Assembly (NCBI GenBank): GCA_948474755.1
Contig: CAOLHI010002123.1
Coordinates: forward strand, 1 to 64,000
DNA length: 64,000 nt
Source: Ctenosaura bakeri
Lineage: Eukaryota > Chordata > Lepidosauria > Squamata > Iguanidae
Direction: 5' to 3'
Positions 1 through 11,600 of this stretch are shown one piece after another (the first letter of the stretch is position 1; the number at the start of each line of letters is the position of its first letter). The position numbers and the translations under genes are program-made. The notes under the pieces were generated by a model. That model had not been told where the DNA came from. It made no database searches and was given only the letters and a program-made list of their open reading frames with translations.

Positions 1-172
1 CACCAGACCCCATTGACCTTGGATGATAAGCAGGGTCAGGCCTGGTTAGGCCTCGGATGGGAGACCACCAATAAATATCAGGTGCTGAAGGGTCTATTCC
101 AGAGGAACTGGCAAACCTGACTCTGAGCCTTCCTTGCCTAAGCAAACCCTATGAAACTCATGGGGTCAAGAG
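1..172 (+). repeat. 5S rRNA-derived SINE (3' part)
   Basis: The first about 97 bases closely follow the 3' two thirds of vertebrate 5S rRNA, including 'aagcagggtc', 'ggcctggtta' and 'ggatgggagacc', which is the internal pol III promoter region (A box, intermediate element, C box). Downstream of the 5S part comes 'gaactggcaaacctgactctgagc...cttgcctaagcaaaccctatgaaactcatggggtc', the body of a squamate SINE and not 5S gene flank. The 5' part lies outside the window. It abuts L1 ORF2 sequence at about 173, so it was probably inserted into the L1. A plain 5S pseudogene is less likely because of the SINE-like body. Confidence 0.7.
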
Positions 173-1850
173 AGGACAAAAAGTTAAATATTTGGGAATT
201 TGGATAGCCAGAAGAAATAATGAGCTATATTCAAATAATTATGAAAAAAAATGGAAAGAGATAATTAAAGATTTGGAAAGCTGGTCTAAGTTACACTTAT
301 CAATGTTGGGGAGAATTGCGGTAATCAAAATGAATGTTTTACCAAAGATGAATTTTCTGTTCCAAAACCTTCCTGTAATATTGAATAAGAAACCTTTTCT
401 ACAGTGGAAGAGAGAAATATCCAAGTTTATATGGCAAGGGAAAAAACCCAGGATTAAATGGAATTTTTAACAGATCAGAAAAACCGAGGCGGAATGGGTT
501 TACCTGATTTTCAGGTTTACTACAAGGCCGCGGCTTTTATATGGATAAAAGACTGGATGGATCTACAAGATGTCAGAATGTTGACATTGGAGGGAGCAGA
601 TCTAGGATGGGCTGGCATGCCTGTATGTTCTATGACAAAGCAAATATAGATAAAGATTTCAGAAATCATTACGTCAGCAAATCGCTTCTGAAAGTTTGGG
701 AAGATTACAAGTCCAGAAACATTAGGCAGCTGCCCATCTGGGTTCCCCTCAAGAAGCTTTCTTTGATAGACGGACCGAATCTGATAAATGGCTTCAATAT
801 GAAGACATAATTGAGGAGGACAAAATCAAATAGTTTTCAGCTTAAATCAAGAGACAAGTTGGAGCAAGAAGGAACAGTTCTAAACGGGTTTCCTTACAGG
901 CAGTTAACTAAAGGTTTCAGATGGATTTAAAGACATACGGAATTGAAATAAAGGAAAAGGGTTTGGGAGTGATAAAACGACTTTTTGAAAACCCTCCTCA
1001 TTTACTAGCCCAGATCACTCAGGAATATTGCACCAGGAGAAGTATGAAGAAACTGTCAAAGCAGTAATGATCTCGTGGGCACAGAATATTGGGCATACAA
1101 TTCAACTGGACTCTTGGGAGCAGAGCTGGAAAAAGACAAACAAATTTACGGTTGCCCAGAATCTAAAAGAACTTTTTATAAAATGTTTTATAGATGGTAT
1201 TTGACACCAGATAAATTACAAAAAATTTACAATTCAGGTACTGGGTTTTGTTGGAAATGTTTAAAAGAGGTGGGTACGATGTATCATATGTGGTGGACAT
1301 GTCCAAAGGTTAAGAAATATTGGACTGAGATACATAACAGGATTTGTGAAATAATGAGGCTACAATTTCCTATGACTCCTGAATTATATCTGTTAAATAT
1401 GACAGACTCAGTAGACGGCATGAATATAAAGAAATATAGGAGAATATTATTATATATGATAATAACTGCACGTCTTGAATACGCTAAGGTATGGAAAACA
1501 CAGCAAATACCTACAATAGAACAATGGGGGGGAACCTTTATTGAAAATAAAAACACTGACATAGTCTCTCAAAGATTGAAAGGGAAATCAGATGATGAAA
1601 TTCAGAAAGAATGGCAAATTGTAGGGGATTGCTGGGTGACCTTCGATAGAAGTCTATAATTCATGGTAATACGTAGAAAAATTTCATTGTGATGATTACG
1701 GTAGATATCATGAAGCAGGAATATGGGAAATGGAAATGCTATGTGCCAACGTGTAAAATAGCTGAAAAATGCAGTACAAAGATGTAACAATGTTAAAGAT
1801 CTTGGAAATGAAATCTAGATCAGTTTGGAAGATTAAGAAATAATTCATGC
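173..1850 (+). mobile_element. L1 LINE, 5'-truncated, ORF2 C-terminal half and 3'UTR start
   Basis: Translation gives the L1 ORF2 region after the RT palm: KYLGIWIARRN, then WSKLHLSMLGRIAVIKMNVLPK and FIWQGKKPRIKW, then (after a frameshift near 463) KNRGGMGLPDFQVYYKA. The last frame, 1075-1659, is open for 194 codons and holds the L1 cysteine-rich C-terminal motif (CWKCLKEVGTMYHMWWTCPKVKKYW), ending in a stop codon at 1657-1659. Several frame changes between 463 and 1075 show that it is dead. The upstream endonuclease and RT catalytic core are absent. Bases 1793-1845 recur inverted at 4107-4166, indicating a second L1 of the same family nearby. Confidence 0.85.
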
Positions 1851-1949
1851 AAAATAGCCATACCAACTGGCTTAGGATAGTTGCTAATAACCAGTTTGCA
1901 CTTCATTAGTACTATATTTCAATTATTATTATTGTTAAAAATTAAAGAT

Positions 1950-3448
1950 GTTAAAGGATCTATCCTTGGAGAAGGTTTCTTCTAGGATACCACAGGCCCT
2001 TCTGCAGAACTTTGTCCCAGGGGTCCTGGGGATCTAAGTCTCCAATGCCACAACACAAAGATTGTGATGAAACCCTCGGATTTTCAGTAGACAGCTGTTT
2101 ATGATCAGAGTGAGTAACCACTTTATCACTCAATACCTGAAATTTAACGGATTTCTTATCTTTGTTATTTAGGGAGTTGGTCGTTTTTGTGGAATTTCTT
2201 TTATTATACTTTAACTTCTTTTAAACTGAACGTTGTTCCCTCAGCGGGAAATTCCCTTTTACTGGGGCACAGTGAGTTCATATCTAAGATTGGCAGCTTG
2301 GTTTCAAAATCAGAATTTAGCTGTACCAGGGATTCAGCAATAACTGTTAGTAAAGCATTTCATTCCAAAAAGGAAGGACTTAATTGATTGTAAATCCTTA
2401 TTAATATTGGTAACCTGTTTGGTGAGGTTTGAGAATTTTTCCTCTTGCCATTCCTCCTGAAGCGATCTACCTTGCTGCATGCCGCCCTCGGTTTTATTTC
2501 TATTAGAAAATGTCTAGATAGTTCCTTTTCTCCGTGTTATTGAGTGATTAGAATTCTCAGTCTTATTTGGAGAGCTTTGTGGGAGCTGGGTTACAGCTGT
2601 CTGGCCCCATAATAAGTAAAAAGAATTTGTATGTGATCCAAGGACCAATATGACAACAGAATTAAAGAAAGACATTTAGTATATGTCTTATCCCTACCAA
2701 TGGTGAAACATACGCCAGAAATCTCCTTTTGTAATATTCTGCATGCTGTGCATTACGCCCTTGCTCTCAGCCTTCTCAGCAGTAACAATTTCGGCTGCCA
2801 GGTTTATCCACAATTCTGTGGAGAAACACATAGAAGCTGTTTGTTGCTTAATGTCCAATCGGCAATTGAATCCAAGAGTGATATCTGGTCCATATCTTTT
2901 GTTTGTTCGTTTGATTCTACAGCTACAGGAAAGTAAGTAGTGATTTTAGTTTCTTTACATTTTTTACAAGAGAGAAGGTTTGATTTATTAGGGTTTAGAG
3001 GAGTATAACCATTGTAACTTCTGGATTTAAAGGTCAGAGAAAGCAGCTTCTTATGTTGGATAATTTAGACCCTTCCTTTCTCCTAGCTGTAATTTTACTT
3101 TTCAGAAGACTTAGAATTAAAAATCGTACTATCCCTTTAACAGGTCTGGCTCAACTGTTAACTACTTTCTCAGCCTTTGCAGCAAAATAAACATAGCGTG
3201 TTTGGATACTTAAGAGTATATTTACTGAATTGATGGGATGTAAGCAAATGTTGGCTTCCCTTTCCACAGCTGATTCGAATGGGTTGACTCTAGCTGGGAC
3301 TTGGTTATAAGTTAGTTTATATTTTACATTCCTGTGCAGAGTGTATGGCTCACTTAGCAGCCGTATTTTCTGGACTGAGGCTTCTACCATTAAGCAGAGA
3401 GAAGCAACTGCCGTAGACAGCAGAAATTGCAAAGCAGCTGCATCGGTC
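1950..3448 (-). mobile_element. L1-like 5'UTR/ORF1 segment, antisense
   Basis: Read on the minus strand, the left half translates in broken frames to a glutamine/lysine-rich coiled-coil-like stretch (GGMQQGRSLQEEWQEEKFSN, LTKQVTNINKDLQSIKSFLF) as expected for the N-terminal part of an L1 ORF1 protein, followed by GDLDPQDPWDKVLQKGLWYP. The right half (3151-3448) is open on the minus strand for 93 codons but looks like 5'UTR. It lies tail-on to an antisense L1 3'UTR at 3449-4170 and head-on to the plus-strand L1 at its left. Family assignment is inferred from context and composition, without an alignment. Confidence 0.45.
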
Positions 3449-4170
3449 TTTTTTTTTTATTATAAAAAAGACTTAACAAGATATACATCAAAGAAAAATC
3501 CTAATCATCATAATGTAAACATGAAATGATAAACGAAATACTCATTATCTACAAACAGAGCAAACTTCTATCATTTTTAAAAATGGGATATATAGAGAAG
3601 TCATCCAGGCTGAACCTGGTGTTTAGTAAGTGAAATAATTATATTAAAAAGCTGATAAAATTTCCCCCATTTCATGATAATGAGGATTTCCTGTAATATT
3701 TAATGGTGAGATTATCATTATTAAGATTATTGTGTAATTTTTTGGCTTACCCCCACTTCGGGTGGGCACGATAACCTGTAGGTAACCCCTAGATCTTATT
3801 AAGAAAGAGATAGAAAATTTTTGCTTGTTGATGGTGATTAATTAGGATTTTTCTATTTAATGCCGCTGATTGGTGGAGAGTCTTTCCCGTTGTGTGCATG
3901 GTACTGTGGCTTTGCATTTTTTTGCGATTATTTCATACTCTTATTCCCTACTTGTTATACCATTAAACCAACCCTGCAGGGTGGGCTGAGAGGAGGAGGA
4001 GTGGCTGGCTCTGGGGTAGCTATTCTATTTACATGAGCTATTGGATATCTATTTTATATTATTTTATTAAAATTTCACAAATAAAACAAACATTTATTAT
4101 TGCTGTTAGTGATTCTTTCTTGATCTTTCCAAACTGATCTAGATTTCATTTCCAATATCTCTTAATATTG
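3449..4170 (-). mobile_element. L1-like 3'UTR with poly(A), antisense
   Basis: On the minus strand this begins with a block (4166-4107, 'ggaaatgaaatctagatcag') that is nearly identical to the sequence just downstream of the plus-strand L1 ORF2 stop (1793-1845), runs about 700 bp through AT-rich sequence and ends in 'ttttttataataaaaaaaaaa' at 3470-3449. This is the expected arrangement of an L1 3'UTR and tail. No ORF2 sequence lies upstream of it on this strand, so the copy is severely 5'-truncated. Confidence 0.5.
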
Positions 4171-5237
4171 TTATATTTTTGTCAAACCCACAAGCATTGA
4201 GAGCTGACTGTACGTTACTTGTGGACACAGAAAGAGTGGAGTTCCAGAGGATGTTGATGAGAACTTGTCTTCAGTGCTTTCACTGATTTCCCAAATGCAA
4301 TGGCAAATATACTGGAGTAAGACAATCCTCTGAGAAATCGGAAAGAAAGAAAGGGAAAAAAGAAAAAGCCACATTTATTTTTGAAAGAAGGAGGAATCTT
4401 AAATCCATTTCTTAATGTTTTAATGTTCTCCAGCTTCCACTTTGCTCATCTCAACTTACTCCCTTGGACACAATCCTCTGAGAAATCCGGAAAGGAGCAT
4501 ATTATAACAACAGTCGCCATCCCCATCCAAAACTGGACAGAATTGTTGCCCACTTGCATGCAAGAGACACGTGGAGGGGCCCCACCCCTAAGCATAGTGG
4601 AAGTCACCCCAAGCCATCTGACTGGCCACCACAGCCTCACCAAAAGCCCAGCTCATCCCTCCTCTCTGCTGGTGCAAGAGAACTGCACACAAGACAACCT
4701 GGGCTGGCACTGTCTCCCCACAACCAGCTGCTGGCCTACAGCCACATCCCCTCATAGCATCACTATTAGCAGACGGTCTAAACCCTCCTTAATCCCCTTA
4801 GAACAAAACACTGCCCGCATGCTGTGTGCCTTGGGTCACACAATCCTGACTCTCATTTTAGATTGCACAATCTGGCCGAGTCAGGGAGATGGTGAAACCG
4901 CAGCCTGACTGCACAGAGAGCCACGCATAGAAATCGGCCGTCCTGGGGCACCGAGAAGGCACAAAACGGAAGGGTATTTTGGAGATGTATGGCTGCCTCT
5001 TCCAACGAACAGGACAATTACTGCCTTTCTTGAAGAAGCAACACAAAGAAACAAAGCCTAATAATTGCCATCCACGTACTTAACATAGAGAGACAAGGGG
5101 AAGATGGGCACACCTGAATCCCAAATGGTAGTGGCATGGAGAGAAGAAGAAGAACACCTTTCTCTCCACCCTGTGAAGGGAAACTGGAGCCAGATGTGAC
5201 TTTGGCCATTTCCACACCAGGCTGTTATTTTTTTTTT
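4171..5237. other. No recognisable gene; short direct repeat
   Basis: I recognise no gene or repeat family here. A plus-strand frame is open for 175 codons (4381-4908) but has no splice signals, domain or composition that persuades me it is coding. A 24-25 bp near-perfect direct repeat ('acaatcctctgagaaatc' core) occurs at 4322-4345 and 4470-4495. Confidence 0.5.
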
Positions 5238-5469
5238 AATCATTATTATTTATTTGTATCCCGCCTCTCCATATGGATCGACGGCAAGACAACTTACAAA
5301 TAGCATGTATTTTCGAAACATTTCTATACATGCACCCAACAAGCTGGGTCTCATTTACCGACCTGCGAAAGGATGGAAGGCTGAGTCAACCTTGGAGCCT
5401 GGCAGGATCGAACTCACAACCTTGTGGCTTGCAGTACTGGCATTTAACCACTGCGCCACCAGGGCTCCT
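5238..5469 (-). repeat. tRNA-derived SINE (copy 1) with LINE-type tail
   Basis: On the minus strand the head reads 'ctggtggcgcagtggttaaa' (pol III A box) and 'gtgagttcgatcctgcc' (B box), so it is tRNA-derived. It ends in 'gagaggcgggatacaaata' followed by an A/T-rich tail, the kind of 3' end shared with a partner LINE. A second copy at 12541-12776 is nearly identical over the full length. It differs from the Sauria SINEs elsewhere in the window, which have another tail. Confidence 0.8.
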
Positions 5470-5549
5470 TATAGTGCTATTATTCCCCTTTCCACATCCT
5501 ATAGGATCGTGCAAACCCCAGGATTCCACAGGATGTTGAAAGTGGAATA
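5465..5549. mobile_element. Palindromic MITE family A, fragment
   Basis: 'gtgctattattccccttt' followed by 'gcaaaccccaggattccaca' and 'gttgaaagtggaataatgg' is the inner part of the palindromic MITE seen complete at 22189-22324. Both outer TIR tips are missing. Confidence 0.5.
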
Positions 5550-6435
5550 ATGGCACTTAAATGTATTCTGCCTCTTGCCCCTAATTGCTCTTCTCGGAGG
5601 GGATGGTGACCACTGCTTTGCTGACCACCCAACTCCTCTCCTATGCCCAGGACTCCTCATGTCCTTCCCCCATGTCTGGTGGCTTTTACATCCAGAGCTG
5701 CAGCAACAGCACCATGGTCTCCCTCTGCATCTTTGCCGTGGACCCAGAACGGGCTCAACTTCTCTGACAAGGAAACCACGTCAGTCTGGGGGGCTTGGGT
5801 GCCCTCTCCTGAACCGGTGTGTGCGTCCTCCGCCGTCGGTGTGAGGATGGTCCTAAGACATTGGCCGACAGGTGGCCTGTGGGACACCCACATGCAACAT
5901 TATTATGGAATCCTGGGGTTTGCAGTTGTCGTATCCAGGGTGGCATACATCAGCAAAATAAAAAAATACACAATACCCCAGCACAACATACTTAAAAAAA
6001 AATTGGAAGAAATAGCTGCCACCTTGTGTTGGGAACCAGAAAGGGTATAAACAGCAGTGAGACTGCCAGTGACTTTATCTGGCTTTCTTTCTTCTATGCC
6101 AATTAGAGCAGCAGCATGGAAGCTTCAACTCCCAGAGAGCAGTGGACGGCGGTAACTACCTAACCTGGAGAAAACTCATTCTATCGTCTGAAGGTGTTCT
6201 TTCCACCTGGGAGGGGCTCCTTCCGCCTGGTCAAAATGGGGGAAATCCCAACAACAACATCCACCAAAGAGAAGGTCCTACTGTAGTGATAACGGGCTCA
6301 GACTCTGAACGAGGCAAATGTCTTCGGAGGCTGTAATATTTTTAATATCTCCAAACGACAAGGACCTCCTGATTTAAACTGGTCTTCCCCTTTAATGGGT
6401 TGGGGCTGAAGAATGTGGCATGGGCGTGCGTTTTT
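5550..6435. other. No recognisable gene
   Basis: Open frames occur on both strands (for example 5643-6050 plus) but overlap each other and show no domain. A short MITE-A-like scrap lies at about 5898-5930 ('ttattatggaatcctgggg'). Nothing else is recognised. Confidence 0.4.
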
Positions 6436-6605
6436 TTTAATATGCAGTAAGTTTTGAATATGTTTTAAACTAATGTATTCATTGAATTGATTCTTTAATG
6501 CCTTTTAAACTTTTACATCATACCCTGGATTCAGCTGTTTTTGTATGAATTACACTGTTAGCCACCTTGGGTCACTCAAAAAGAGAGACATAAATCAAAC
6601 AAACT
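6436..6605 (+). repeat. LINE 3' tail (L2/CR1-like)
   Basis: The stretch ends 'gttagccaccttgggtcact' followed by a short A-rich region with 'aaatcaaacaaac'. This 'gccgccttgggt...ataaatcaaataaa' style ending is typical of L2/CR1-group LINE 3' ends and their SINEs in reptiles. No coding part remains. Confidence 0.4.
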
Positions 6606-8090
6606 AATAGACAGCTATATGGCCTGCACCCAATACTATTCACGCCTTTTCCAGCACCGGCTGCAACATTTTAACCCACCCTCAGAGGGTTTCTTTGTGA
6701 TTCTGTGACATATCAGAAGATGATAGGTTCTCTTCTTCCCTATCAACAGGGCGGTGAATCTATCCCAGGCTTTAGGAGACATCAAGGTGCTGACCCTTAT
6801 CCACAAAATAGGTTCGAAATGTTCGATCGTCCTTTTAAAATTTCCACTGAAGCTTAATGGGAGCAAAGCACCCCCAGGGATCTGGGAATCACGAACTGGA
6901 CTAAGATGTTCATCACACCCATCAGTTGTTTTGAGCCCTTCCACTTGGAAACCGTTTCTTCTGCGCTTGGAGGCAGCGGAATAGCAATGCATTCTGTCCC
7001 CCGTTGCCATCGCCAGAGGCTTCCTTGTTGGCTTTCAAGTCCTGAAATCCAGCATCACTTATCCCACCACGTTTGCTCTCTGCCTCCAGCTCCATGACTA
7101 GTGTTTTTTTAAAAACAAACATAAACTATAATTGCACAAAGACACAATGACTCTCTTCATGAAACCACCCAAGTCTATCAAGAAGGAACACAAACCAAGC
7201 CACTTACAGCTTTTCCTGTGAAGCAACACTCACTTGGTCCTACATTTATATATATTCTCTCCAACTTTTGTGTATGGACTCTTCATTTACCCTAAACTTT
7301 TCCTGAACCCCATGGTTTCCCTGGACATTCACGCTTCATAGAAAATGGGCCAGAAAAGAAGTGTACAGCACACCCGTTGGATACTCCTGGGAATCCCAGC
7401 GTTCTCCCAGCCCAACCCGTGGAGGAAGAAGGATGGGGTTTCCCCCTGGAGATAAATCCCTGAGGAACCCCTAAGTAAGAGCAATAAAATCAGACACACA
7501 CTGCAACCACCACGCTCTCGATGTTGCAACAGAGCAGGAGACGTTTGCATCCAAAGAGGTTACTAGATGGGCCACAGGCACTATGGATTAATGGATTATT
7601 TCCAGTGGGAAAATAATTGACCTCCCAATGCCAAGGCCTGGATAGCCTCTGGGAGAGCTGTTGTGTTGTCCGATGAGCTTATTTGAGCAGGATTAACCAG
7701 GACAACTGCAGTGTAACTGTGTTGTGTGATAGACTTCTAAGGGTAATTGCTATAAAATCTGCATTGATTGACTGTATAGGAAAGCCTACAGATGCTGTGT
7801 GGTTTGCAGGAGTTGGATTTTCTGATTCAGTGTGTTAAAAACCCCAATAAATCATACACAAACACCCCATGAGTGCACAAGAGACAGGAAAAGATTTCTT
7901 CCCTCCACATATTGAAACGTTTTTCTCTGGGAATTAGAAAATTCTTCCTTTCAGAGTTGGAGATCATTTTGGTCTGGAATTTGTGAGGAATGGAAGAATA
8001 GTTCTGTCCTAGAAATGTAAACAAATAAAACTTATGCATGTTTACGTTCATGAATTTCTACTTCAGGAAGAAAGTCTGGTTTCAGTCCAT
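6606..8090. other. Unannotated non-coding stretch
   Basis: No gene, splice-consistent exon or repeat family that I recognise. A minus-strand frame of 124 codons (6636-7010) lacks splice signals and recognisable motifs. Confidence 0.4.
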
Positions 8091-8185
8091 GGGGCATTTC
8101 CACCCTACACTGTTCCAGAGCTATTATTCCACTTCCCATGTCCTGTGGAATTCTGGGCTTTGTAGTTTCCTGAGGCCTCATGGTC
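8091..8185. mobile_element. Palindromic MITE, left half only
   Basis: 'ggggcatttccaccctacactgtt' then 'gctattattccacttcccat' and 'tgtggaattctgggctttgt' is the left arm of the family A palindromic MITE. The mirror arm is absent. Confidence 0.5.
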
Positions 8186-8640
8186 AGCAACAGGTAAGTC
8201 TGGCTTGTAACGTCTCCAACCAAGCAGAAAGCTAAACCACTAGAGAAAAAGGTTCTGTAGGGGTTCCTCTTCAGCTAGTTTTCTACTTATAATGAGTTTT
8301 TAGCTCAAGGGCAGTGAAGTGTTTTAGTCTTTTACTCCAAGTCTCAAGTCAAGTCTCAAATCTCTACCTTCAAGTCTCCAATCAAAACTTTTTAAACTTT
8401 TAAAAACCTTTTTAAAACAGAACTTTAAAGAACCCCTATTTTTGGTTGGTGGATTGAAAGATTCGGTTCACTGCACAGGGATTTGGATTTGCGAATCTGG
8501 AATCTCTGCCAAGGATTCCCACACTTGCATTCAAAGGCAAATTGAGCTGCTCCGGAGCAAGGGATGGCAGGTGAAGATAAAGCCCTTTAGTGGAAGAGTG
8601 TCAAGCGTTCGTTCATTCTTCTTGTCTTGTCTCTTGCCAG

Positions 8641-11600
8641 GGTTCCGTGGGAGCGGAAGACATCTCCTCAGGTTCTCACCCACCTGAGGGAAGAGGAGCA
8701 GGTCACCAAGCTGAGTGGGGAGGAGGACATCAGACCCCATGGGAAGAGGTGGAGATCCAGACCAGTGACTGGGAGAGGTATTTTTTTCCCAGGTTCAAGA
8801 GTGCTGGGGGAGGCTTGATCCTGGCAGTTTTGGCATAAGAAGAACAACCTATGACAGCAGAGAGACCCATCTCCCTGAATTGTACCCTTAGGCAGGGAGC
8901 TTTAGGGCAGCTTTCCAAATGAGTTTGGCTCCCTTTTCCAGCCCCAAAGAGGGCAGGCCCATCCTCCTGCTTTCCAGAGGGCAATGCCTCGTCCGCCCTA
9001 TCACTGTGGGAAGGGGCAAAGTCTGGTGTCAGCGAGTAAGGACACCAAGCCAACTGAGAGATGTCAAACTTCTGGAAATTTTGAAGCTTTTTTTGGTGTT
9101 TGTTTTTTTGAAGCTTGAAGTTTTTTCCCTAAATTTTTCTGCCTTGTTTCTAAGCTGTCCTGTCTTTGAGGAGCACTTCCATCTTCAGAAGTAACCTCTC
9201 TCCCGATGGGCCAACCGCAGCTTCCTGGGGATCAGGGAAGATGTTTGGGGCTTTGTCTTTTCCCGGGGCTTGCTAACTTCCTTGCAGGATCGAGCTCCTC
9301 CTGGTAGGCTTAATGGGTAGATTTGGAGTGGAGGAGAGTGGCGGAGCTTTGGGTGAGTTCCCGTACTGACCATTGAACTGTTTATTGTTTCTCCTCTCAG
9401 GAGCCAGAGGACATCAAGCCCCATCTCCTCTGATGAGGTCTCAGTCCCCATCTTCTCCTCTGATGATGACGCATTCTTCTGCCAGGTGAGGAAGGGAAGG
9501 GGGGCTAGAGAAACGGGAAAGGCTTCACATTCCCCCCTCCCCCTTTTCTTAGTCTTTGGGATTTCAGTCCAGCCGAAGACCTTTTGCTGCCCGCCGAGCC
9601 AAATGACAAGATGGCGCTCTCTCATTTCTCCAGTCAGGAGAAGAGGAGGATTCTAGCTGGACCACCCCCCTCTCCCTGGCCTTCAGACCCAGTCACTGCT
9701 TCCATTGTGCATTGCCTCCCCCCTCTTTTCTACAGCTGTCTTTTCTTCCTCCCTGGGCTTCCTTCTCTCCCTCACTCTTTGCGGGTTGCATCTGGTCAGG
9801 AAGGGAGTCCCACATTTCACTCCTCCCCCACAACTGTCTTTCCCAGGATCCAGAAGACGCCTGCCTGGATAGCCAGCAGCAGCCTGGAGGATGAGGGTGA
9901 GAAGGCTGCCATTCCAGTCCTCTCTCAACCCCCAGTGACTCTCTGCCCAGCCCCTGGGACTTTGGACGAGAGGAGGAACCTGCCTTTCACCCTTCGCGGT
10001 GGCCCTCTTGTGACCCGGAGAAGGTAAGGGACAGGGTTTCCCCTGGTAAAACCTGGGGCCACCACAAGAAAGGTTCCTCTTTCTGCTGAATGGCAGGCTT
10101 GTCTCAGAGAAGGGGACCCTCTCTCTGACTGGAACCAACTGGATTCAGACAAGGGGCCTGTTTTCATAGACCCCCCCACTCTGTCCCACTCCCTCTCAGC
10201 CCGAGAAGCCTTTGCAGGGCTCCCTGCAGGTGCCCTGATCTCCTCTATTTCTTTTCCGCCAGTGCGAGGACCTTCTCCAGTTGATTGCTCTGCCAGCCTC
10301 GTCTGCGGTGACCCCTATCAGCAGGAATCATAGACGCAGTGAACTACGTGGCCAAGAAACACTTGGGATTGGCCATCAAGCACTCTCTTGAGTGCACAGA
10401 AAGGTAGGAAGATTGCCTCTTGTTCTGCCCCAAGGAATGTCTAGTCCTGTGCCCTATCCCTGTGGGGCCCCACTCTCACTCCCTGTTCCTCTTCCCAGGC
10501 AATGTACCGAGTTGATACTGGCAGTCATCACCTCACCAGAGTGCAGTGTGGATGAAGTGCTGGAACTGCTTCTGGCCACGGTGAAGGAAGGCCTTCACCC
10601 TTCGGATGCAGCCACGGTAAGGACCTCACTGCCCAGAAGAAGTCTGCAGCTGCACTGGCCCACCCATTCCCCTCGCCTGGTTCTCTGGGGTCTTCCACAT
10701 AGAAGGAAGTCCCATCAGATGAATGATCAGGAGGAATCTCCCAAGCTGAGGATAACACCATTTTCCTTTGTATTGCCCACCTTGCTTTGAGGTAGGGGAA
10801 GGAGACAGCACATCCTTCCTTCCTTATAGGTCCCTCCACCTTGTTTAGCCTCAGATTTTCTATCCACAGGTGAAGGCCACCCGAGCCATGATTGGGTCAC
10901 CCCCTACATCTGTGACACCCAGACACTGGATCAGCTGTGGTTCCCAGAGATCTTCCCGCCCTGGTGAAGCTGTTCTTTGAGGCCCCCGGGATGGAGGATG
11001 ACGAACGGGCCATTGGGAAGCTGCGACAACTTCTTGTCTTCCGGGTAAGCCGGGGTGATTAGGAGAGGGGTGGATGGAGAAATGGTCAGGGGAGTTTCTA
11101 GCTGAGGGGCTGGATGTGAGAGTCCATGCCCCCCCAGCAAGCAAGCAAGCGTCTCTATCGTGTCAGCTCAGGCTTTGAATGTCCCTCCTTGCTTGTTGAA
11201 CTCCCTCCTACCTGCAGTGAATCTCGAGGATCCTGAGAGAGCTGATGAACTGGGCGACTGAGCTATCCCAGTGTGGGATCTGCCCAATTTACCGGGGCCT
11301 CTTGCTTGATGGAGTCTTGCTCCTCTTTGCCATTCTCTGGTCGTGGTGGTGGGGAGTGTCTTCGCTTCCTCTCTCCCCAACCCATGAAAGGAAGGTTCAT
11401 ACAAGGCGCCGGGTGGCCAGTCTCCTGCCTCAAAAGATGGGCTCCTTTCTCCCTCTCTTCTAGGAGGTGCCCGAAGTCTGGAGGTCAGCCCTCACCTTTT
11501 ATGGGCACTTCTTCCAGTACCTAGACCTTCCCCAGACGGAGCCCGATACCATCTGCAAGCTCTTGTCTATACTTGCTGTGGTGGAGGGTCGACGTGGGGG

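Noticed and set aside
1..97. Functional 5S rRNA gene
   Set aside because: The 5S part has substitutions and continues into a SINE body rather than a T-run terminator.
4381..4908. 175-codon plus-strand frame
   Set aside because: No domain or splice border, and overlapping open frames on the other strand; left unannotated as a gene.
5254..5550. 98-codon plus-strand frame with 'LEPGRIELTTLWLAVLAFNH'
   Set aside because: This is the antisense translation of the tRNA-derived SINE; the same peptide appears at 12541-12776.
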